A stretch of 64,000 nucleotides of DNA from Sporosarcina sp. FSL W8-0480 (GCF_037963765.1 NZ_CP150166.1:1309501-1373500); one strand, 5' to 3'. Shown: positions 1 to 10,324, counted from the stretch's first letter. Program-made: numbers and translations. Notes: a model not told the origin generated them from the letters alone.

Positions 1-202
1 TGACGAAGAAAAGGCGAAGATCATGGATTCCGATGTGACAAAACTGACAGTACCTGTAAGACCGGGACGAAATTTATCGGTCATCATTGAAGTGGCTGCA
101 ATGGATTATCGCATGAAACGATTAGGCGTTAATGCGGCGGAGGCATTTACAAGAAGACTCGATATGGCTATCCAAAATAGCAATGAAAAGGGGATAGAGT
201 AA
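1..202 (+). CDS. hprK: HPr kinase/phosphorylase, C-terminal end (partial)
   Basis: Open frame from base 2 to the TAA at 200-202, cut by the window start. The about 66 visible residues include [18 protein letters not shown] and [10 protein letters not shown], typical of the C-terminal end of HPr kinase/phosphorylase, which phosphorylates or dephosphorylates Ser46 of HPr and Crh in carbon catabolite control. The P-loop lies upstream and is not visible. lgt follows after 4 bases, the same order as in B. subtilis, which supports the call. A crh gene at 9661 encodes a likely substrate. Confidence 0.9.
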   Translation, partial: DEEKAKIMDSDVTKLTVPVRPGRNLSVIIEVAAMDYRMKRLGVNAAEAFTRRLDMAIQNSNEKGIE

Positions 203-206
203 AACT

Positions 207-1013
207 ATGTTCGACTTTATGACAATCAACCCAACGGCCTTTGAGCTTGGCCCCATATCGGTACGTTGGTATGGAATTTTAATAACTACTGGAATTATTC
301 TTGCATTCTTCGTCGTTCAAAAAGAAATGGTGAAACGGGGCATGCATCCGGACTTTTTAACGGATCTGCTCATTTGGGCCGTTCCAATTTCCATTATTAG
401 TGCACGGATATATTATGTTATTTTCTCTTGGGATTCGTATAGGGGTAACCCCGCAGATATGTTCAAAATTTGGGAAGGCGGCATCGCGATACACGGTGCT
501 TTGATCGGTGCCTTTTTAACAACATACTTTTTTACGAAAAAACGCGGTATTTCATTTTGGAAAGTAGTGGACATAGCAGTTCCTGGTATTCTGATTGGTC
601 AAATCATTGGCAGATGGGGAAACTTTATCAACCAGGAAGCGCACGGTGGGCCAGTTTCGGAGCAGTTCCTTGCAAACACATGGATTCCTGAGTGGATTAT
701 GAATCAGATGACGATTGAAGGAGTTACATACCATCCGACATTCCTGTATGAGTCACTTTGGAATGTTGTCGGCCTCATTATTGTCTTGATCATCAGAAGA
801 GTGCGGTTGAAGCGTGGGGAGATTTTCTTCTTTTATCTAATTTGGTATTCAATCGGAAGGTTCTTTATCGAAGGGATGAGAACGGACAGCTTGTATGGCG
901 GGGATCTTCGTGCCGCACAAATCGTTTCTATTCTCGCAATCCTCTTTGGTCTCACGATGTTCGTGTATAGAAGATTCATCAAGAAAGTGAAAGTGAATTA
1001 TTTAGATAAATAA
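207..1013 (+). CDS. lgt: Prolipoprotein diacylglyceryl transferase
   Basis: 268-residue polytopic membrane protein that transfers diacylglycerol from phosphatidylglycerol to the lipobox cysteine of prolipoproteins. The family signature GRWGNFINQEAHG is present near residue 137, with HGALIGA before it. Start ATG at 207 follows an AAAAGGGG ribosome site inside the hprK end. It lies 4 bases after hprK and 15 bases before the next gene, so it is probably cotranscribed. At least three lipobox proteins in this window (25924, 41739, 57265) are possible substrates. Confidence 0.97.
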   Translation: MFDFMTINPTAFELGPISVRWYGILITTGIILAFFVVQKEMVKRGMHPDFLTDLLIWAVPISIISARIYYVIFSWDSYRGNPADMFKIWEGGIAIHGALIGAFLTTYFFTKKRGISFWKVVDIAVPGILIGQIIGRWGNFINQEAHGGPVSEQFLANTWIPEWIMNQMTIEGVTYHPTFLYESLWNVVGLIIVLIIRRVRLKRGEIFFFYLIWYSIGRFFIEGMRTDSLYGGDLRAAQIVSILAILFGLTMFVYRRFIKKVKVNYLDK

Positions 1014-1027
1014 AAGAGGGATGGGAA

Positions 1028-1972
1028 ATGCAGACATTAAAAAATGGGTTGAAAGCGGGATTGAAGACGACGTGGACGTTAGGGAAAATCATTTTTCCGA
1101 TTACGATTCTTATCGTCATTTTGCAACATACCCCGGTTTTACCTTGGATTGTAAAGCTTATCTCGCCTTTCATGGGGCTATTTGGGCTAAGCGGAGAAGC
1201 GGCCATTCCGTTAGTGCTTGGCAACGCTTTGAACTTATACGCGGGCATCGCTGGGATTCTTTCACTCGATTTGACGGTGAAGGAAGTTTTCATCCTTGCG
1301 GTAATGCTTAGTTTTTCGCATAATCTCTTTATCGAGACAGGGGTTGCGTTAAAAGTAGGCGTTAAATTATGGGTCGTTTTACTTGTTCGATTTGGGTTGG
1401 CGGCATTCTCGGCTGTTATTATTAATCTGTTTTGGAGTGGCGGCAGTGAAATAGCACAGTACGGCTTGGCTCCGGAAATCGCTGCAGTGCCGGAAGGATG
1501 GTTTGAAATCGGTCTATTAGGCTTGCAAAAAGCATCCTTTGGCGTTCTACAGCTTGCGCTAATTGTCATTCCTTTGATGATTATTGTCCAATTTTTAAAG
1601 GATCGACAGTACTTACAGAAATTCTCTGAAAAGCTTGCTCCTTTCACAAAAGTCATTGGTGTTCAACCGAATGCTTCAATGACTCTTGTTGCAGGTCTTG
1701 TCATCGGGTTGGCATATGGGGCGGGTGTGATGATCCAGGCAGTAGAGGAAGATGGCGTAAGCAAGAAAGACGCGACACTTGCCTTCATATTCCTTATCGC
1801 CTGTCACGCAGTTGTGGAAGATACGCTCATCTTCGTTCCTTTAGGCATACCCGTATTGCCATTGCTTATCATTCGCCTCGTAACTGCGTTCGTATTGACG
1901 ATTGCTGTCGCTTATTTCTGGAAGCAAAGCGAGCGGAGAAAGGAAAAGGGGGTAACCGTTTTAAATGGCTAA
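1028..1972 (+). CDS. yvoD: YvoD-like nucleoside-recognition (Gate) domain membrane protein
   Basis: 314-residue, strongly hydrophobic protein with many predicted membrane helices. Position between lgt and ppaX matches B. subtilis yvoD, whose family carries the nucleoside-recognition or Gate domain; the transported substrate is not established. Start ATG at 1028 follows AGAGGGATGGG. The final 8 bases overlap ppaX, indicating translational coupling. Function is assigned by synteny and general hydrophobic pattern only. Confidence 0.8.
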   Translation: MQTLKNGLKAGLKTTWTLGKIIFPITILIVILQHTPVLPWIVKLISPFMGLFGLSGEAAIPLVLGNALNLYAGIAGILSLDLTVKEVFILAVMLSFSHNLFIETGVALKVGVKLWVVLLVRFGLAAFSAVIINLFWSGGSEIAQYGLAPEIAAVPEGWFEIGLLGLQKASFGVLQLALIVIPLMIIVQFLKDRQYLQKFSEKLAPFTKVIGVQPNASMTLVAGLVIGLAYGAGVMIQAVEEDGVSKKDATLAFIFLIACHAVVEDTLIFVPLGIPVLPLLIIRLVTAFVLTIAVAYFWKQSERRKEKGVTVLNG

Positions 1973-2618
1973 TAAAATTACAACACTATTATTCGACTTT
2001 GATGGAACATTACTCGATACGAATGAATTGATCATCCAAACATTTCAAACTGTCCTTGATGCGCATTATCCCGGGAAATACGAGCGGATGGATATCCTTC
2101 CGTTCCTTGGACCACCGTTGAGAGAGACATTTGCAGCAGTGGATCCTGCAAAGGTCGAGGAACTGATCAAGGAATACCGTGAGTGGAACTACGCAAATCA
2201 TGATCTATTGGCAACTGAATTTGATGGTGTTTCTGAAACGCTTAGGAAGTTGAAAAGCAATGGTTTCAAGATGGCAATCGTCTCAACGAAACGGAATAAT
2301 ATGATCATGAAAGGCTTGGAGTTAATTTCAGCTAAGGATGTATTTGATACGGTGATCGGGTTGGATGATGTGCAAAATGCAAAGCCGGATCCGGAACCGA
2401 TCTTGTTGGCTATGGAAAGATTGAATTCCACACCGGAGGAGACGTTAATGATCGGCGACAACTCCCATGATATCCACGGTGGGAAAAATGCAGGGGTTCG
2501 CACAGCAGGAGTGGCTTGGTCGTTAAAAGGGGAACAATTCATGCGTGATTTGGAGCCTGATTTTATGCTGCAACATATTTCCGATTTACTCAAGATTATG
2601 GCAGGCGAGAAAGTTTGA
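1965..2618 (+). CDS. ppaX: Pyrophosphatase PpaX, HAD superfamily
   Basis: 217-residue HAD-type hydrolase. Motif I is FDFDGTLLDT near residue 10 (nucleophile Asp), motif II lies in AIVSTKRN, motif III Lys in NAKPDPEP, and motif IV in MIGDNSHD. PpaX hydrolyses the pyrophosphate released by HprK/P when it dephosphorylates P-Ser-HPr, so its place in the hprK operon makes sense. It overlaps yvoD by 8 bases and the next gene by 4 bases. Confidence 0.93.
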   Translation: MANKITTLLFDFDGTLLDTNELIIQTFQTVLDAHYPGKYERMDILPFLGPPLRETFAAVDPAKVEELIKEYREWNYANHDLLATEFDGVSETLRKLKSNGFKMAIVSTKRNNMIMKGLELISAKDVFDTVIGLDDVQNAKPDPEPILLAMERLNSTPEETLMIGDNSHDIHGGKNAGVRTAGVAWSLKGEQFMRDLEPDFMLQHISDLLKIMAGEKV

Positions 2619-3130
2619 GGAGGACGGAGCGTTTTCCTGCCAAAGGAAATGCGAACTCCCTTTGGCATATTTACAAAACGGTCTCATTCTTTAAAGTCGC
2701 GAAAAATTTCATTTTCATACAGATAGGAAGATATACGCCTTTTATCCCTTTAAAGAATTTCATTTATCGTACTTTTTTGGGGATGAAAATCGGGGATAAA
2801 ACATCATTCGCCCTTATGGTGATGCCGGATACGATGTTCCCTGAACGAATTACGGTTGGCAATAACTCGATTATCGGTTTCAATACAACGATTCTTGCGC
2901 ATGAATATCTGATCGAAGAATACCGGGTTGGTGACGTAGTGATTGGTGACCGTGTGATGATTGGCGCCAATACGACGATCCTTCCCGGCGTTGAAATCGG
3001 GGACGGAGCCATTGTTTCGGCAGCATCACTCGTAAATCGTGATATTCCCGCGGGTGCGATGGCGGGCGGCAATCCCGTTCGGATCATTTATACCGCGGAA
3101 CAGTTGGCGGAGCGGAAGAGAAAAGTGTAA
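2615..3130 (+). CDS. yvoF: YvoF-like hexapeptide-repeat O-acetyltransferase
   Basis: 171 residues with left-handed beta-helix hexapeptide repeats (for example IGDRVMIGANTTILPGVEIG) and a closing GGNPVRII, typical of the LbH acyltransferase family. The start is taken as TTG at 2615, overlapping the ppaX stop (TTGA), because the in-frame N-terminus RRTERFPAKGNANSLWHIYK resembles what I recall of B. subtilis YvoF and no in-frame ATG lies nearby. Acceptor unknown. Last gene of the hprK operon. Confidence 0.85.
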   Translation: MRRTERFPAKGNANSLWHIYKTVSFFKVAKNFIFIQIGRYTPFIPLKNFIYRTFLGMKIGDKTSFALMVMPDTMFPERITVGNNSIIGFNTTILAHEYLIEEYRVGDVVIGDRVMIGANTTILPGVEIGDGAIVSAASLVNRDIPAGAMAGGNPVRIIYTAEQLAERKRKV

Positions 3131-3151
3131 TAATCGGAAAGTGTCAAAAAA

Positions 3152-3183
3152 TTGAATGACGGGTAGAGAAGTTATGTTATAAT
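3152..3183 (+). promoter_or_regulatory. Putative promoter of the yvcD-like gene
   Basis: Extended -10 element TGTTATAAT (TATAAT at 3178-3183). The best -35 candidate, TTGAAT at 3152, is 20 bases upstream, longer than ideal, so recognition may rely on the extended -10. It lies just after yvoF and before a leader hairpin. Confidence 0.5.
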
Positions 3184-3191
3184 TTTTATGG

Positions 3192-3214
3192 AGGAACGTT
3201 CTTTGCACGTTCCT
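3192..3214 (+). other. Leader hairpin before the yvcD-like gene
   Basis: AGGAACG and CGTTCCT form a 7-bp stem around a 9-base loop, starting about 9 bases after the -10 box and followed by a T-rich stretch. It could be a weak terminator or a 5' stabilising structure. No known regulator is recognised. Confidence 0.35.
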
Positions 3215-3241
3215 TTCTATTGTTTATCGGAGGAAATTTGA

Positions 3242-4765
3242 TTGGATAAAATGCATAGGAACATAGATAAAAAAATAATTTCTTTTATCCCTGACGGTGA
3301 ATTTTATTATCAGAAAGGCATTAAGGCGATGCAACGTGAACGCTACGATGATGCCCATAAATATTTGCAACGCGCTGTTGAGTTAAGCCCCAATGACCCG
3401 CTCATTCTTATGCAATACGGCATTCTTATCATGGAAGAGGGCATGTTTGAGGAAGCTTATGAGATCCTTGCGGCAGCACATGGCATCGACCCTCAAGAAG
3501 AGGATATCATCTTCTATTTAGCGGAAGTCCATGCGCATTTAGGCCTTCTTCGCGACGCGAAAATCTATGCTGAAAAATATATAGCACTCGCTCCAGACGG
3601 ACCTCTTGCTGATGATTCGATGGAAATCATCGATTTTGCTGAACAAGAGGAAGATCTATTTGACGATGAGGAAATGCCGGATGGAGAAGTGTATTTTCTT
3701 CAGGAAAAGGCAAGGAGATTGATGGAAGGCGGCTTGTTTGACGAAGCTATCGAAATCCTTGAGTCGGTTATAGTAGATTATCCCGAATTTTGGGCGGCCT
3801 ATAATAATTTGGCGCTTGCTTATTTCTACGTCGGCAAAATTGATCAGGCGAAAGAATTGCTTTACGAAGTGCTTGAAAAAAACAAAGGGAATATTCATGC
3901 ATTATGCAATCTCGCTGTCTTTTATTATTACCAGAAAGACAAAGAGGAATTGGATTCATTACTTGAACTCCTATTGAAGATAAAACCGTATCAGTTCATA
4001 CATCGATATAAATTAGGAGCGACATTCGCTTTAGTTGGGAAGCATAAAGAAGCTTACGGATGGCTCAGAAGCTTGAAGAAAAAAGGATTTGAGGGGGATG
4101 CAGGCTATTATTTCTGGCTTGCCCATTCCGCTTACTTTTCAGGAAATGAAACAGCCGCGAAGGAAGCATATGAGAAATTAGTGGAACTTGACCCAAGCAA
4201 GGCAGGGTTGGAACCTTGGAAAAGTGTGCAAGAAACTTCAGGGGTAGATTCATTTGAACAGGACCGCGAATTCCTCTTAAGTAAAATTATGAATAAATAT
4301 CGGAGCGAGCGACTGTTAGGTTTTTACTTATTGGGCAAATCGGCTCATAAACAAGAAATCATTTCACATCCGAAATATATTGACGTTGAAAAGCTGAGTG
4401 TCATTGAACAGTTGTTTTTAGCAAATAGCCTCGATTACGAATTTACATTGGAAACCGAATTCGACCATTCCTTTATGCGAGCTCTGAAAACGACCAATAT
4501 TATGTACGACAATTACAAGCCGCTCGATAAGCAAGGGACACATCTTTTTCAAATGTGGTTCACCCTTTGCGAGGTGGCTTTGTCACGATCATATGATTTC
4601 AGGAATCCGGATGCCCTCGCTGCAGCCGCTGATTATATGTTCCAATCCTCACGCTATAAAGGAGTCACGAAAACAGCCATTGCAAGAACGTATGGCATAT
4701 CGGTTCCGACGCTAACGAAGTATGTTCATACATTAATGGAGTTTTTGCCACAATTTAGCGAATGA
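3242..4765 (+). CDS. yvcD: TPR-repeat protein, YvcD-like
   Basis: 507 residues, mostly tetratricopeptide helices: one block at about residues 18-130, an acidic linker (EEDLFDDEE), and a second block at about 150-290. The C-terminal 50 residues (KTAIARTYGISVPTLTKYV) look like a helix-turn-helix. TTG at 3242 is chosen as start because GGAGGA at 3229-3234 stands 7 bases upstream; ATG at 3251 is an alternative. Position directly before trxB matches B. subtilis yvcD. Probably an adaptor; partner unknown. Confidence 0.75.
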   Translation: MDKMHRNIDKKIISFIPDGEFYYQKGIKAMQRERYDDAHKYLQRAVELSPNDPLILMQYGILIMEEGMFEEAYEILAAAHGIDPQEEDIIFYLAEVHAHLGLLRDAKIYAEKYIALAPDGPLADDSMEIIDFAEQEEDLFDDEEMPDGEVYFLQEKARRLMEGGLFDEAIEILESVIVDYPEFWAAYNNLALAYFYVGKIDQAKELLYEVLEKNKGNIHALCNLAVFYYYQKDKEELDSLLELLLKIKPYQFIHRYKLGATFALVGKHKEAYGWLRSLKKKGFEGDAGYYFWLAHSAYFSGNETAAKEAYEKLVELDPSKAGLEPWKSVQETSGVDSFEQDREFLLSKIMNKYRSERLLGFYLLGKSAHKQEIISHPKYIDVEKLSVIEQLFLANSLDYEFTLETEFDHSFMRALKTTNIMYDNYKPLDKQGTHLFQMWFTLCEVALSRSYDFRNPDALAAAADYMFQSSRYKGVTKTAIARTYGISVPTLTKYVHTLMEFLPQFSE

Positions 4766-5791
<1,026 letters not shown>

Positions 5792-5799
5792 TTATGGAA

Positions 5800-5827
5800 A
5801 GAGATCCGCGTGCGGGTCTCTTTTTTT
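5800..5827 (+). terminator. Rho-independent terminator after trxB
   Basis: AGAGATCCGC pairs with GCGGGTCTCT (10 bp, one G-U) across a 2-base loop, followed by seven T. Confidence 0.9.
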
Positions 5828-5925
5828 ATGCGTGAATGCCGGTGGTTATGCGTAATTGTGGGAGTTTATGCGTGAAAATCGGCGGTTATGCGTATTTGTT
5901 GTCATTTATGATGGACTATTTAAGG
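5826..5925. repeat. 20-bp period intergenic tandem array (TTATGCGT type)
   Basis: TTATGCGT recurs at 5826, 5846, 5866 and 5886, with a decayed fifth copy TTATGATG at 5906; the spacing is exactly 20 bases. Bases between the cores are variable. No coding frame or RNA family is recognised. The array abuts the trxB terminator T-tract and the GC-rich repeat at 5935. Together with 6068-6188, where nothing else is seen, it fills much of the 500-base gap between trxB and the Nudix gene. Confidence 0.7.
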
Positions 5926-5934
5926 ATATGCTTA

Positions 5935-6067
5935 GTTGATTGGAGTGGAGGCGCGAGACTCCTGCGGGAAAAGCATGAGCCTTGAGACCCCGCAGGGCGC
6001 ACGCCTTTCGCGACCAAGGAGGCTCAAGCCATGCCCGCGGAAAGCGAGCGCCGGAACGGAAATCAAC
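5935..6067 (+). repeat. GC-rich hairpin element, copy 1 (short subtype)
   Basis: About 133 bp bounded by GTTGATT and AATCAAC. Internal blocks GACTCCTGCGGG, TGAGACCCCGCAGG and GGAGGCTCAAGCC form several stem arms. Same family as 9941, 18962, 20596 and 21178. Higher GC than its flanks. The small open frames inside are not believed to be genes. Confidence 0.8.
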
Positions 6068-6188
6068 GTGACCTTAAGCATGTCCAAAATTATTAATGCA
6101 ACCTTAATATTACTGTAACTCAAATGCAATACAGATTGGGTAATATAAGAATAGTAATTGACCCCCCTTTTAATATAGCAACACTTTT

Positions 6189-6231
6189 AAGACGACCTAC
6201 TGATGTAAATCGTAGGTGGTCTTCTTTTTTT
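6189..6231 (+). terminator. Rho-independent terminator upstream of the Nudix gene
   Basis: AAGACGACCTAC pairs with GTAGGTGGTCTT (one mismatch), followed by CTTTTTTT. It stands about 400 bases after trxB with no gene in between, so it either backs up the trxB terminator or ends an unannotated short transcript. A TTGACC at 6158 has no matching -10, so no small RNA is called. Confidence 0.75.
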
Positions 6232-6294
6232 GTTGTTTAGGGCGTAAACATTGTATAATAGAAGCATGCATGTTTTAAAAAGCGAGGAATTCAG

Positions 6295-6777
6295 ATGCAG
6301 AGAATTGCTAACTTACTTGTCGTCAAAGACGAACAGGTCCTTTTATTGAAAAAGCCAAGACGGGGATGGTACGTGGCTCCCGGTGGAAAGATGGATTCAG
6401 GAGAATCGATTTACGAATCGGCCATCCGTGAATTCGAAGAAGAAACAGGTGCAACACCAGTAGATCCGCATGTTAAAGGGATCTACACAATGATGATTAT
6501 CGATCCAGACACGAAGGAATTAATCGACGAATGGATGCTGTATACTTTCGTAGCAAAGGATCTAATAGGCACGCCGTACGAGTCCAATCGGGAAGGCTTG
6601 CTTGAATGGCACAGCATCGAAAATTTGAAAACGTTGCCAATGGCGGAAGGCGATAGATCCAATTTAACATTTGCCGTCTCCGAAAACGGTGTTCAATATG
6701 GTACATTTTATTATACAGAAGAGTTCGAACTGTTAGATGAGCGTCTACAAAACTCGATGGAGGGCGATTTACAATAA
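6295..6777 (+). CDS. yvcI: Nudix hydrolase, YvcI-like
   Basis: 160 residues with a clear Nudix box (starting GGKMDSGE, ending REFEEETGA) at about residues 29-52; the glutamates bind the metal for hydrolysis of nucleoside-diphosphate-linked substrates. The real substrate is unknown. It opens the yvcI-rapZ-yvcK-whiA-crh block and overlaps rapZ by one base (TAATG). A TATAAT at 6254 with a poor -35 may be its promoter. Confidence 0.88.
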   Translation: MQRIANLLVVKDEQVLLLKKPRRGWYVAPGGKMDSGESIYESAIREFEEETGATPVDPHVKGIYTMMIIDPDTKELIDEWMLYTFVAKDLIGTPYESNREGLLEWHSIENLKTLPMAEGDRSNLTFAVSENGVQYGTFYYTEEFELLDERLQNSMEGDLQ

Positions 6778-7664
6778 TGGAAAATGAATTACCGAACAGC
6801 GACGTTGACTTGGTCATTATTACTGGGATGTCTGGTGCTGGTAAAACAGTAGCGATGCAAAGTTTTGAGGACATGGGCTTCTATTGTATTGATAATTTAC
6901 CTCCAGAGCTGTTGGTCACATTTTTAGACTTGATGATGAAGTCCGAGAACAAGATGAGAAGGATTGCTGCTGTCATGGATACAAGGGGCGGCGACCTTTT
7001 TGATGCGCTGATCGGGGCATTGGACAATTTATTACAAATGGAAGGGGTTTCCACCAAGCTTCTGTTTTTGGATGCGGATGACGAAACTCTTGTAAGAAGG
7101 TACAAGGAAACGAGACGGTCGCATCCACTCGCGGAAGGTGGACTCCCGTTAACCGGTATCAAGAAAGAGCGGACATTGCTTTCCGAGTTAAGAGGCAGAG
7201 CTCGATTCATCTACAATACTTCCGAACTTAAACCGAGGGAATTACGCGAAAAGATCATGTCCACATTCTCTTCCAATGGCGACACCTCCTTCACTTTGAA
7301 CTTTATCTCATTCGGATTTAAGCATGGGATGCCAATCGATGCAGATGTCGTTTTTGATGTACGCTTCTTACCGAATCCATACTATGTGGAAGATTTAAGA
7401 CCGATGACGGGACTCGATAGGGAAGTATACGATTATGTTTTAAAATGGAATGATTCACAAGTGTTAATCGAGAAATTGACGGATCTATTCAAATTCATCA
7501 TACCGCAATATAAAAACGAAGGTAAATCACAAGTCGTCGTAGCCTTCGGTTGTACGGGGGGCCAACATCGGTCCGTGACGTTGGCGGAATACTTCGGAAA
7601 CCGATTACAAGATGAATATAAAACGCTAATCACACATCGGGATGTGGAAAAGAGAAAGGGTTGA
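6777..7664 (+). CDS. rapZ: RNase adapter / nucleotide-binding protein RapZ (YvcJ)
   Basis: 295 residues. P-loop GMSGAGKT at about 17-24, and a conserved C-terminal domain with [11 protein letters not shown]. In E. coli RapZ delivers GlmZ to RNase E; in B. subtilis YvcJ is a GTPase linked to competence. The molecular role in this organism is inferred from family. Start overlaps the yvcI stop and the end overlaps or touches yvcK, so it belongs to one operon. Confidence 0.93.
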   Translation: MENELPNSDVDLVIITGMSGAGKTVAMQSFEDMGFYCIDNLPPELLVTFLDLMMKSENKMRRIAAVMDTRGGDLFDALIGALDNLLQMEGVSTKLLFLDADDETLVRRYKETRRSHPLAEGGLPLTGIKKERTLLSELRGRARFIYNTSELKPRELREKIMSTFSSNGDTSFTLNFISFGFKHGMPIDADVVFDVRFLPNPYYVEDLRPMTGLDREVYDYVLKWNDSQVLIEKLTDLFKFIIPQYKNEGKSQVVVAFGCTGGQHRSVTLAEYFGNRLQDEYKTLITHRDVEKRKG

Positions 7665-7668
7665 CACC

Positions 7669-8652
7669 ATGCTGCAATCCGGGAGAATGAAGAAAATCGT
7701 CGTTTTCGGAGGCGGGACCGGGTTGTCCACGATGCTAAGAGGATTGAAAAATTATCCTGTTGAGCTCACCGCAGTCGTAACTGTAGCGGATGACGGTGGA
7801 AGCTCGGGAAGGCTATTGGATCAATACAACATCCCACCTCCAGGCGATATCCGGCAAGTAATGGCAGCTCTTTCGGATGTAGAGCCGTTAATAGAAAGAA
7901 TGTTCCAATACAGATTTACCACTTCGGATGATTTGAGAGGGCATTCATTAGGCAATCTCATGCTTGCTGCATTGACGGATATTACAGGTGATTTTGCACG
8001 AGCGGTTGAGAAGATGGGGCAGGTCTTGAACATAAAAGGTAAAATTTTACCTGCCGCAAACCAAAAGATCACCTTGCATGCAGAGCTTGATGATGGCACA
8101 ATTGTAACCGGCGAATCTAAAATCCCGGTGTACGGCCGTAAAATACGAAGAGTATATGTTTCACCACAAGAGGTTGAACCATTGCCTGAGACTGTACGAT
8201 CCATCGAAGATGCGGATCTAATTATATTCGGCCCAGGAAGCCTCTACACAAGCATCCTACCGACAATCCTTGTAAGGGGAATAAGAGACGCAGTACTCGT
8301 AAGCAAAGCAAAAAAGGTGTATATCAATAACCTAACCACGCAAGAAGGAGAAACGTATCAATACACAGCTTCAGAGCATGTGCAAGCGTTGTATGATCAC
8401 GCCGGCAGCGCTTTTTTAGACACGGTGCTGTTGAACGATACTGATTTCGAAACACTCTTAAATGGGAATGAACCGCCTGTAGTTCAATTGCCGGTTGAGA
8501 ATGATATAGAAGCATTGAAATTGCTCGTACCTAACATCGTCCTTGGAGATATTTCCACATTTTCCGATGGCCGTATTATTCATGATGCGAATAAGGTGGC
8601 TTCGTGGGTTATGGAATATATGAAAGGCAAGGATGTAAACAAGGAGACTTGA
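7669..8652 (+). CDS. yvcK: Gluconeogenesis / cell-envelope factor YvcK (GlmR, MgfK)
   Basis: 327 residues from ATG 7669, preceded by AAAGGG with 8-base spacing; ATG 7687 is an alternative. The N-terminal [14 protein letters not shown] and [11 protein letters not shown] are hallmarks of the YvcK/CofD-like fold that binds UDP-sugars. In Bacillus it is needed for growth on gluconeogenic carbon and for cell-wall precursor supply through GlmS. It lies between rapZ and whiA, the usual order. Confidence 0.93.
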   Translation: MLQSGRMKKIVVFGGGTGLSTMLRGLKNYPVELTAVVTVADDGGSSGRLLDQYNIPPPGDIRQVMAALSDVEPLIERMFQYRFTTSDDLRGHSLGNLMLAALTDITGDFARAVEKMGQVLNIKGKILPAANQKITLHAELDDGTIVTGESKIPVYGRKIRRVYVSPQEVEPLPETVRSIEDADLIIFGPGSLYTSILPTILVRGIRDAVLVSKAKKVYINNLTTQEGETYQYTASEHVQALYDHAGSAFLDTVLLNDTDFETLLNGNEPPVVQLPVENDIEALKLLVPNIVLGDISTFSDGRIIHDANKVASWVMEYMKGKDVNKET

Positions 8653-8678
8653 TCATCGCCGAGAGAGGGGGGACAGTC

Positions 8679-9626
8679 ATGTCTTTTGCATCAGAAGTAA
8701 AAAAGGAATTAACCAATATAGAATCAGATGATTGCTGTGTAAAATCGGAAATAGCCGCTTTTATACGGATGAACGGTGCAGTTTCATTCTCGAATAAACA
8801 ACTAAGCCTCGATGTTCAAACAGAAAATGCTGCAATCGCAAGAAGGCTCTATTCCAACATAAAACGTCTTTACCCATTTAAAGTTGAATTATTGGTCCGT
8901 AAGAAAATGCGTTTGAAAAAGAATAACGTCTACATATGCAGGATCCGTGACGGCGCTAAGCATTTGTTGGAGGACTTATATATATTGACGGGAACATTTC
9001 AATTCAAAAATGAGATTGTACCGGAATTGGTGAAAGACGAATGCTGCGAGAGGTCCTATTTAAGGGGTGCATTTTTGGCTGGTGGGTCAGTCAATAATCC
9101 CGAGACGTCTTCGTATCATTTGGAAATTTTCTCGTTTTACAAGGAGCATAGCGAAGCCTTGGTTGAGTTGATGAACAAATCGATGCTTAATGCAAAGTCG
9201 ATTGAACGGAAAAAAGGGTATATCGCATACTTAAAAGAAGCGGAGAAAATATCCGACTTCCTTGGCATAGTCGGTGCGCATGTTTCATTGATGAAATTCG
9301 AAGATGTGCGAATCATAAGGGATATGCGAAACAGTGTTAACCGTCTCGTGAATTGTGAAACGGCGAATATGAATAAAACAATCGGCGCTGCACAAAGGCA
9401 AGTCGAGAATATTAAGTTCATCCAGAATACGATTGGGTTGGATCAGTTGCCAGATCGTCTGCAGGAAATCGCCCAGCTACGGATTGAACATCAGGATATT
9501 ACATTAAAAGAACTTGGTGAAATGGTGTCCGGTGGAGCGGTCAGTAAGTCTGGCGTGAACCATCGATTGAGAAAAATAGAAGAAATTGCAGAAAACCTTC
9601 GAAGTGGCGGGATTGCACATCGATAA
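8679..9626 (+). CDS. whiA: DNA-binding protein WhiA
   Basis: 315 residues. N-terminal LAGLIDADG-like domain ([11 protein letters not shown] is the remnant motif) and a C-terminal helix-turn-helix ([19 protein letters not shown]). WhiA affects cell division and chromosome segregation in Bacillus. ATG 8679 is preferred over upstream starts because GAGAGGGGGG lies 6-9 bases before it and the protein begins [12 protein letters not shown] as in the family. Confidence 0.95.
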   Translation: MSFASEVKKELTNIESDDCCVKSEIAAFIRMNGAVSFSNKQLSLDVQTENAAIARRLYSNIKRLYPFKVELLVRKKMRLKKNNVYICRIRDGAKHLLEDLYILTGTFQFKNEIVPELVKDECCERSYLRGAFLAGGSVNNPETSSYHLEIFSFYKEHSEALVELMNKSMLNAKSIERKKGYIAYLKEAEKISDFLGIVGAHVSLMKFEDVRIIRDMRNSVNRLVNCETANMNKTIGAAQRQVENIKFIQNTIGLDQLPDRLQEIAQLRIEHQDITLKELGEMVSGGAVSKSGVNHRLRKIEEIAENLRSGGIAHR

Positions 9627-9660
9627 GAATTGGACGAGGTAGGAAAGGAGTCGATTGATC

Positions 9661-9918
9661 ATGGCAGAGAGAACGGTAGAAGTGAAGTTGAAAACAGGTT
9701 TGCAGGCAAGACAAGCTGCATTATTTGTTCAGGAAGCGAATAAGTTTATGTCAGACGTATTTTTGAAAAAAGATGAACGTCAGGTAAACGCAAAGAGTAT
9801 TATGGGTGTTATGAGCCTTGCAATTGCAAAAGGTGTTTCGGTAACATTGGTTGCGGATGGTGTGGATGAAGAGCAAGCAATCGATACTTTGGCTTTGCTT
9901 GTTGAAAAGGAGAATTAA
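9661..9918 (+). CDS. crh: Catabolite repression HPr-like protein Crh
   Basis: 85 residues of HPr fold. Residue 15 is Gln (GLQARQAALF) instead of the phosphotransfer His of HPr, which defines Crh; Ser46 is kept in KSIMGVMS, the HprK/P target. It acts as a CcpA corepressor and cannot take part in PTS transfer. ATG 9661 is favoured by AAAGGAG 10 bases upstream. The residue after Arg17 is Gln, where I recall Pro in B. subtilis Crh. Confidence 0.93.
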   Translation: MAERTVEVKLKTGLQARQAALFVQEANKFMSDVFLKKDERQVNAKSIMGVMSLAIAKGVSVTLVADGVDEEQAIDTLALLVEKEN

Positions 9919-9940
9919 GAAGGATCGCCCATGAAAAACG

Positions 9941-10066
9941 GATTTTCGCTTCAGGCGGACGCTTTCCGGGGGGCGGGCGGTGAGCCTCCTCGGTCGCTAA
10001 AGCGACACTGCGGGGTCTCACCTGTCCCGCTAATCCCCCAGGAGTCGCCGCCTTACGCTTCAATCC
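9941..10066 (-). repeat. GC-rich hairpin element, copy 2 (short subtype, reverse orientation)
   Basis: Reverse-strand copy of the family at 5935. It keeps GGCGGACGCTTTCC, TGAGCCTCCTCGGTCGC, CTGCGGGGTCTCA and GGAGTCGCCGCC. It sits between crh and the tRNA terminator. Confidence 0.8.
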
Positions 10067-10087
10067 TTATGTGTTGAATAAAAAAAT

Positions 10088-10127
10088 AAAAAAGCCGTAA
10101 ACAGGATTGTTTACTGGCTTTTTTATC
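10088..10127 (-). terminator. Bidirectional terminator between crh and tRNA-Arg
   Basis: GTAAACA/TGTTTAC stem extended by GCC/GGC and flanked by A and T runs on both sides. On the minus strand it lies about 10 bases past the tRNA 3' end; on the plus strand it can end the crh operon. Confidence 0.85.
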
Positions 10128-10136
10128 AAACGTGTA

Positions 10137-10208
10137 CGCCCTCGGCAGGAATCGAACCCACATTTTAAGAACCGGAATCTTACGTGCTATCCGTTGCACC
10201 ACGAGGGC
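10137..10208 (-). tRNA. tRNA-Arg (anticodon CCG)
   Basis: 72 bases on the minus strand. Acceptor GCCCTCG pairs with CGAGGGC; D-stem GTGC/GCAC; anticodon stem TAAGA/TCTTA around loop TTCCGGT gives anticodon CCG, reading CGG; T-loop TTCGATT; discriminator G. The 3' CCA is not encoded. Confidence 0.93.
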
Positions 10209-10293
10209 AAAATATAGAGTCTGATAGTAACAGACAACATTCATTATACGAATAAAACCTTAAGAATGCAATAGTAAAATTAAATGCGTTATA

Positions 10294-10324
10294 TTTGACC
10301 TTAATTGACCATAATATGTATGAT
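10294..10324 (+). promoter_or_regulatory. clpP promoter overlapped by a CtsR-like operator
   Basis: -35 TTGACC (10295-10300), 18-base spacer, -10 TATGAT (10319-10324). Bases 10294-10311 read TTTGACCTTAATTGACCA; the complement carries two directly repeated GGTCAA heptads spaced as in the CtsR box of Bacillales clp genes. Binding would cover the -35 and block initiation until heat stress. Confidence 0.8.

Noticed and set aside
979..1656. 225-codon open frame antisense to lgt and yvoD
   Set aside because: Shadow of the coding strand; the sense genes are well supported by motifs and gene order.
5826..5925. CRISPR array
   Set aside because: Repeat core is only about 8 bases, spacers about 12 bases, and there are no cas genes. 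The arrays at 12644 and 25117 fail for the same reasons.
5936..6129. Open frames on both strands, 60-65 codons
   Set aside because: Contained in GC-rich repeat copy 1, with no ribosome site or family resemblance.
6158..6231. Small RNA gene between trxB and the Nudix gene
   Set aside because: There is a terminator and a TTGACC, but no -10 at proper distance and no recognised RNA family.
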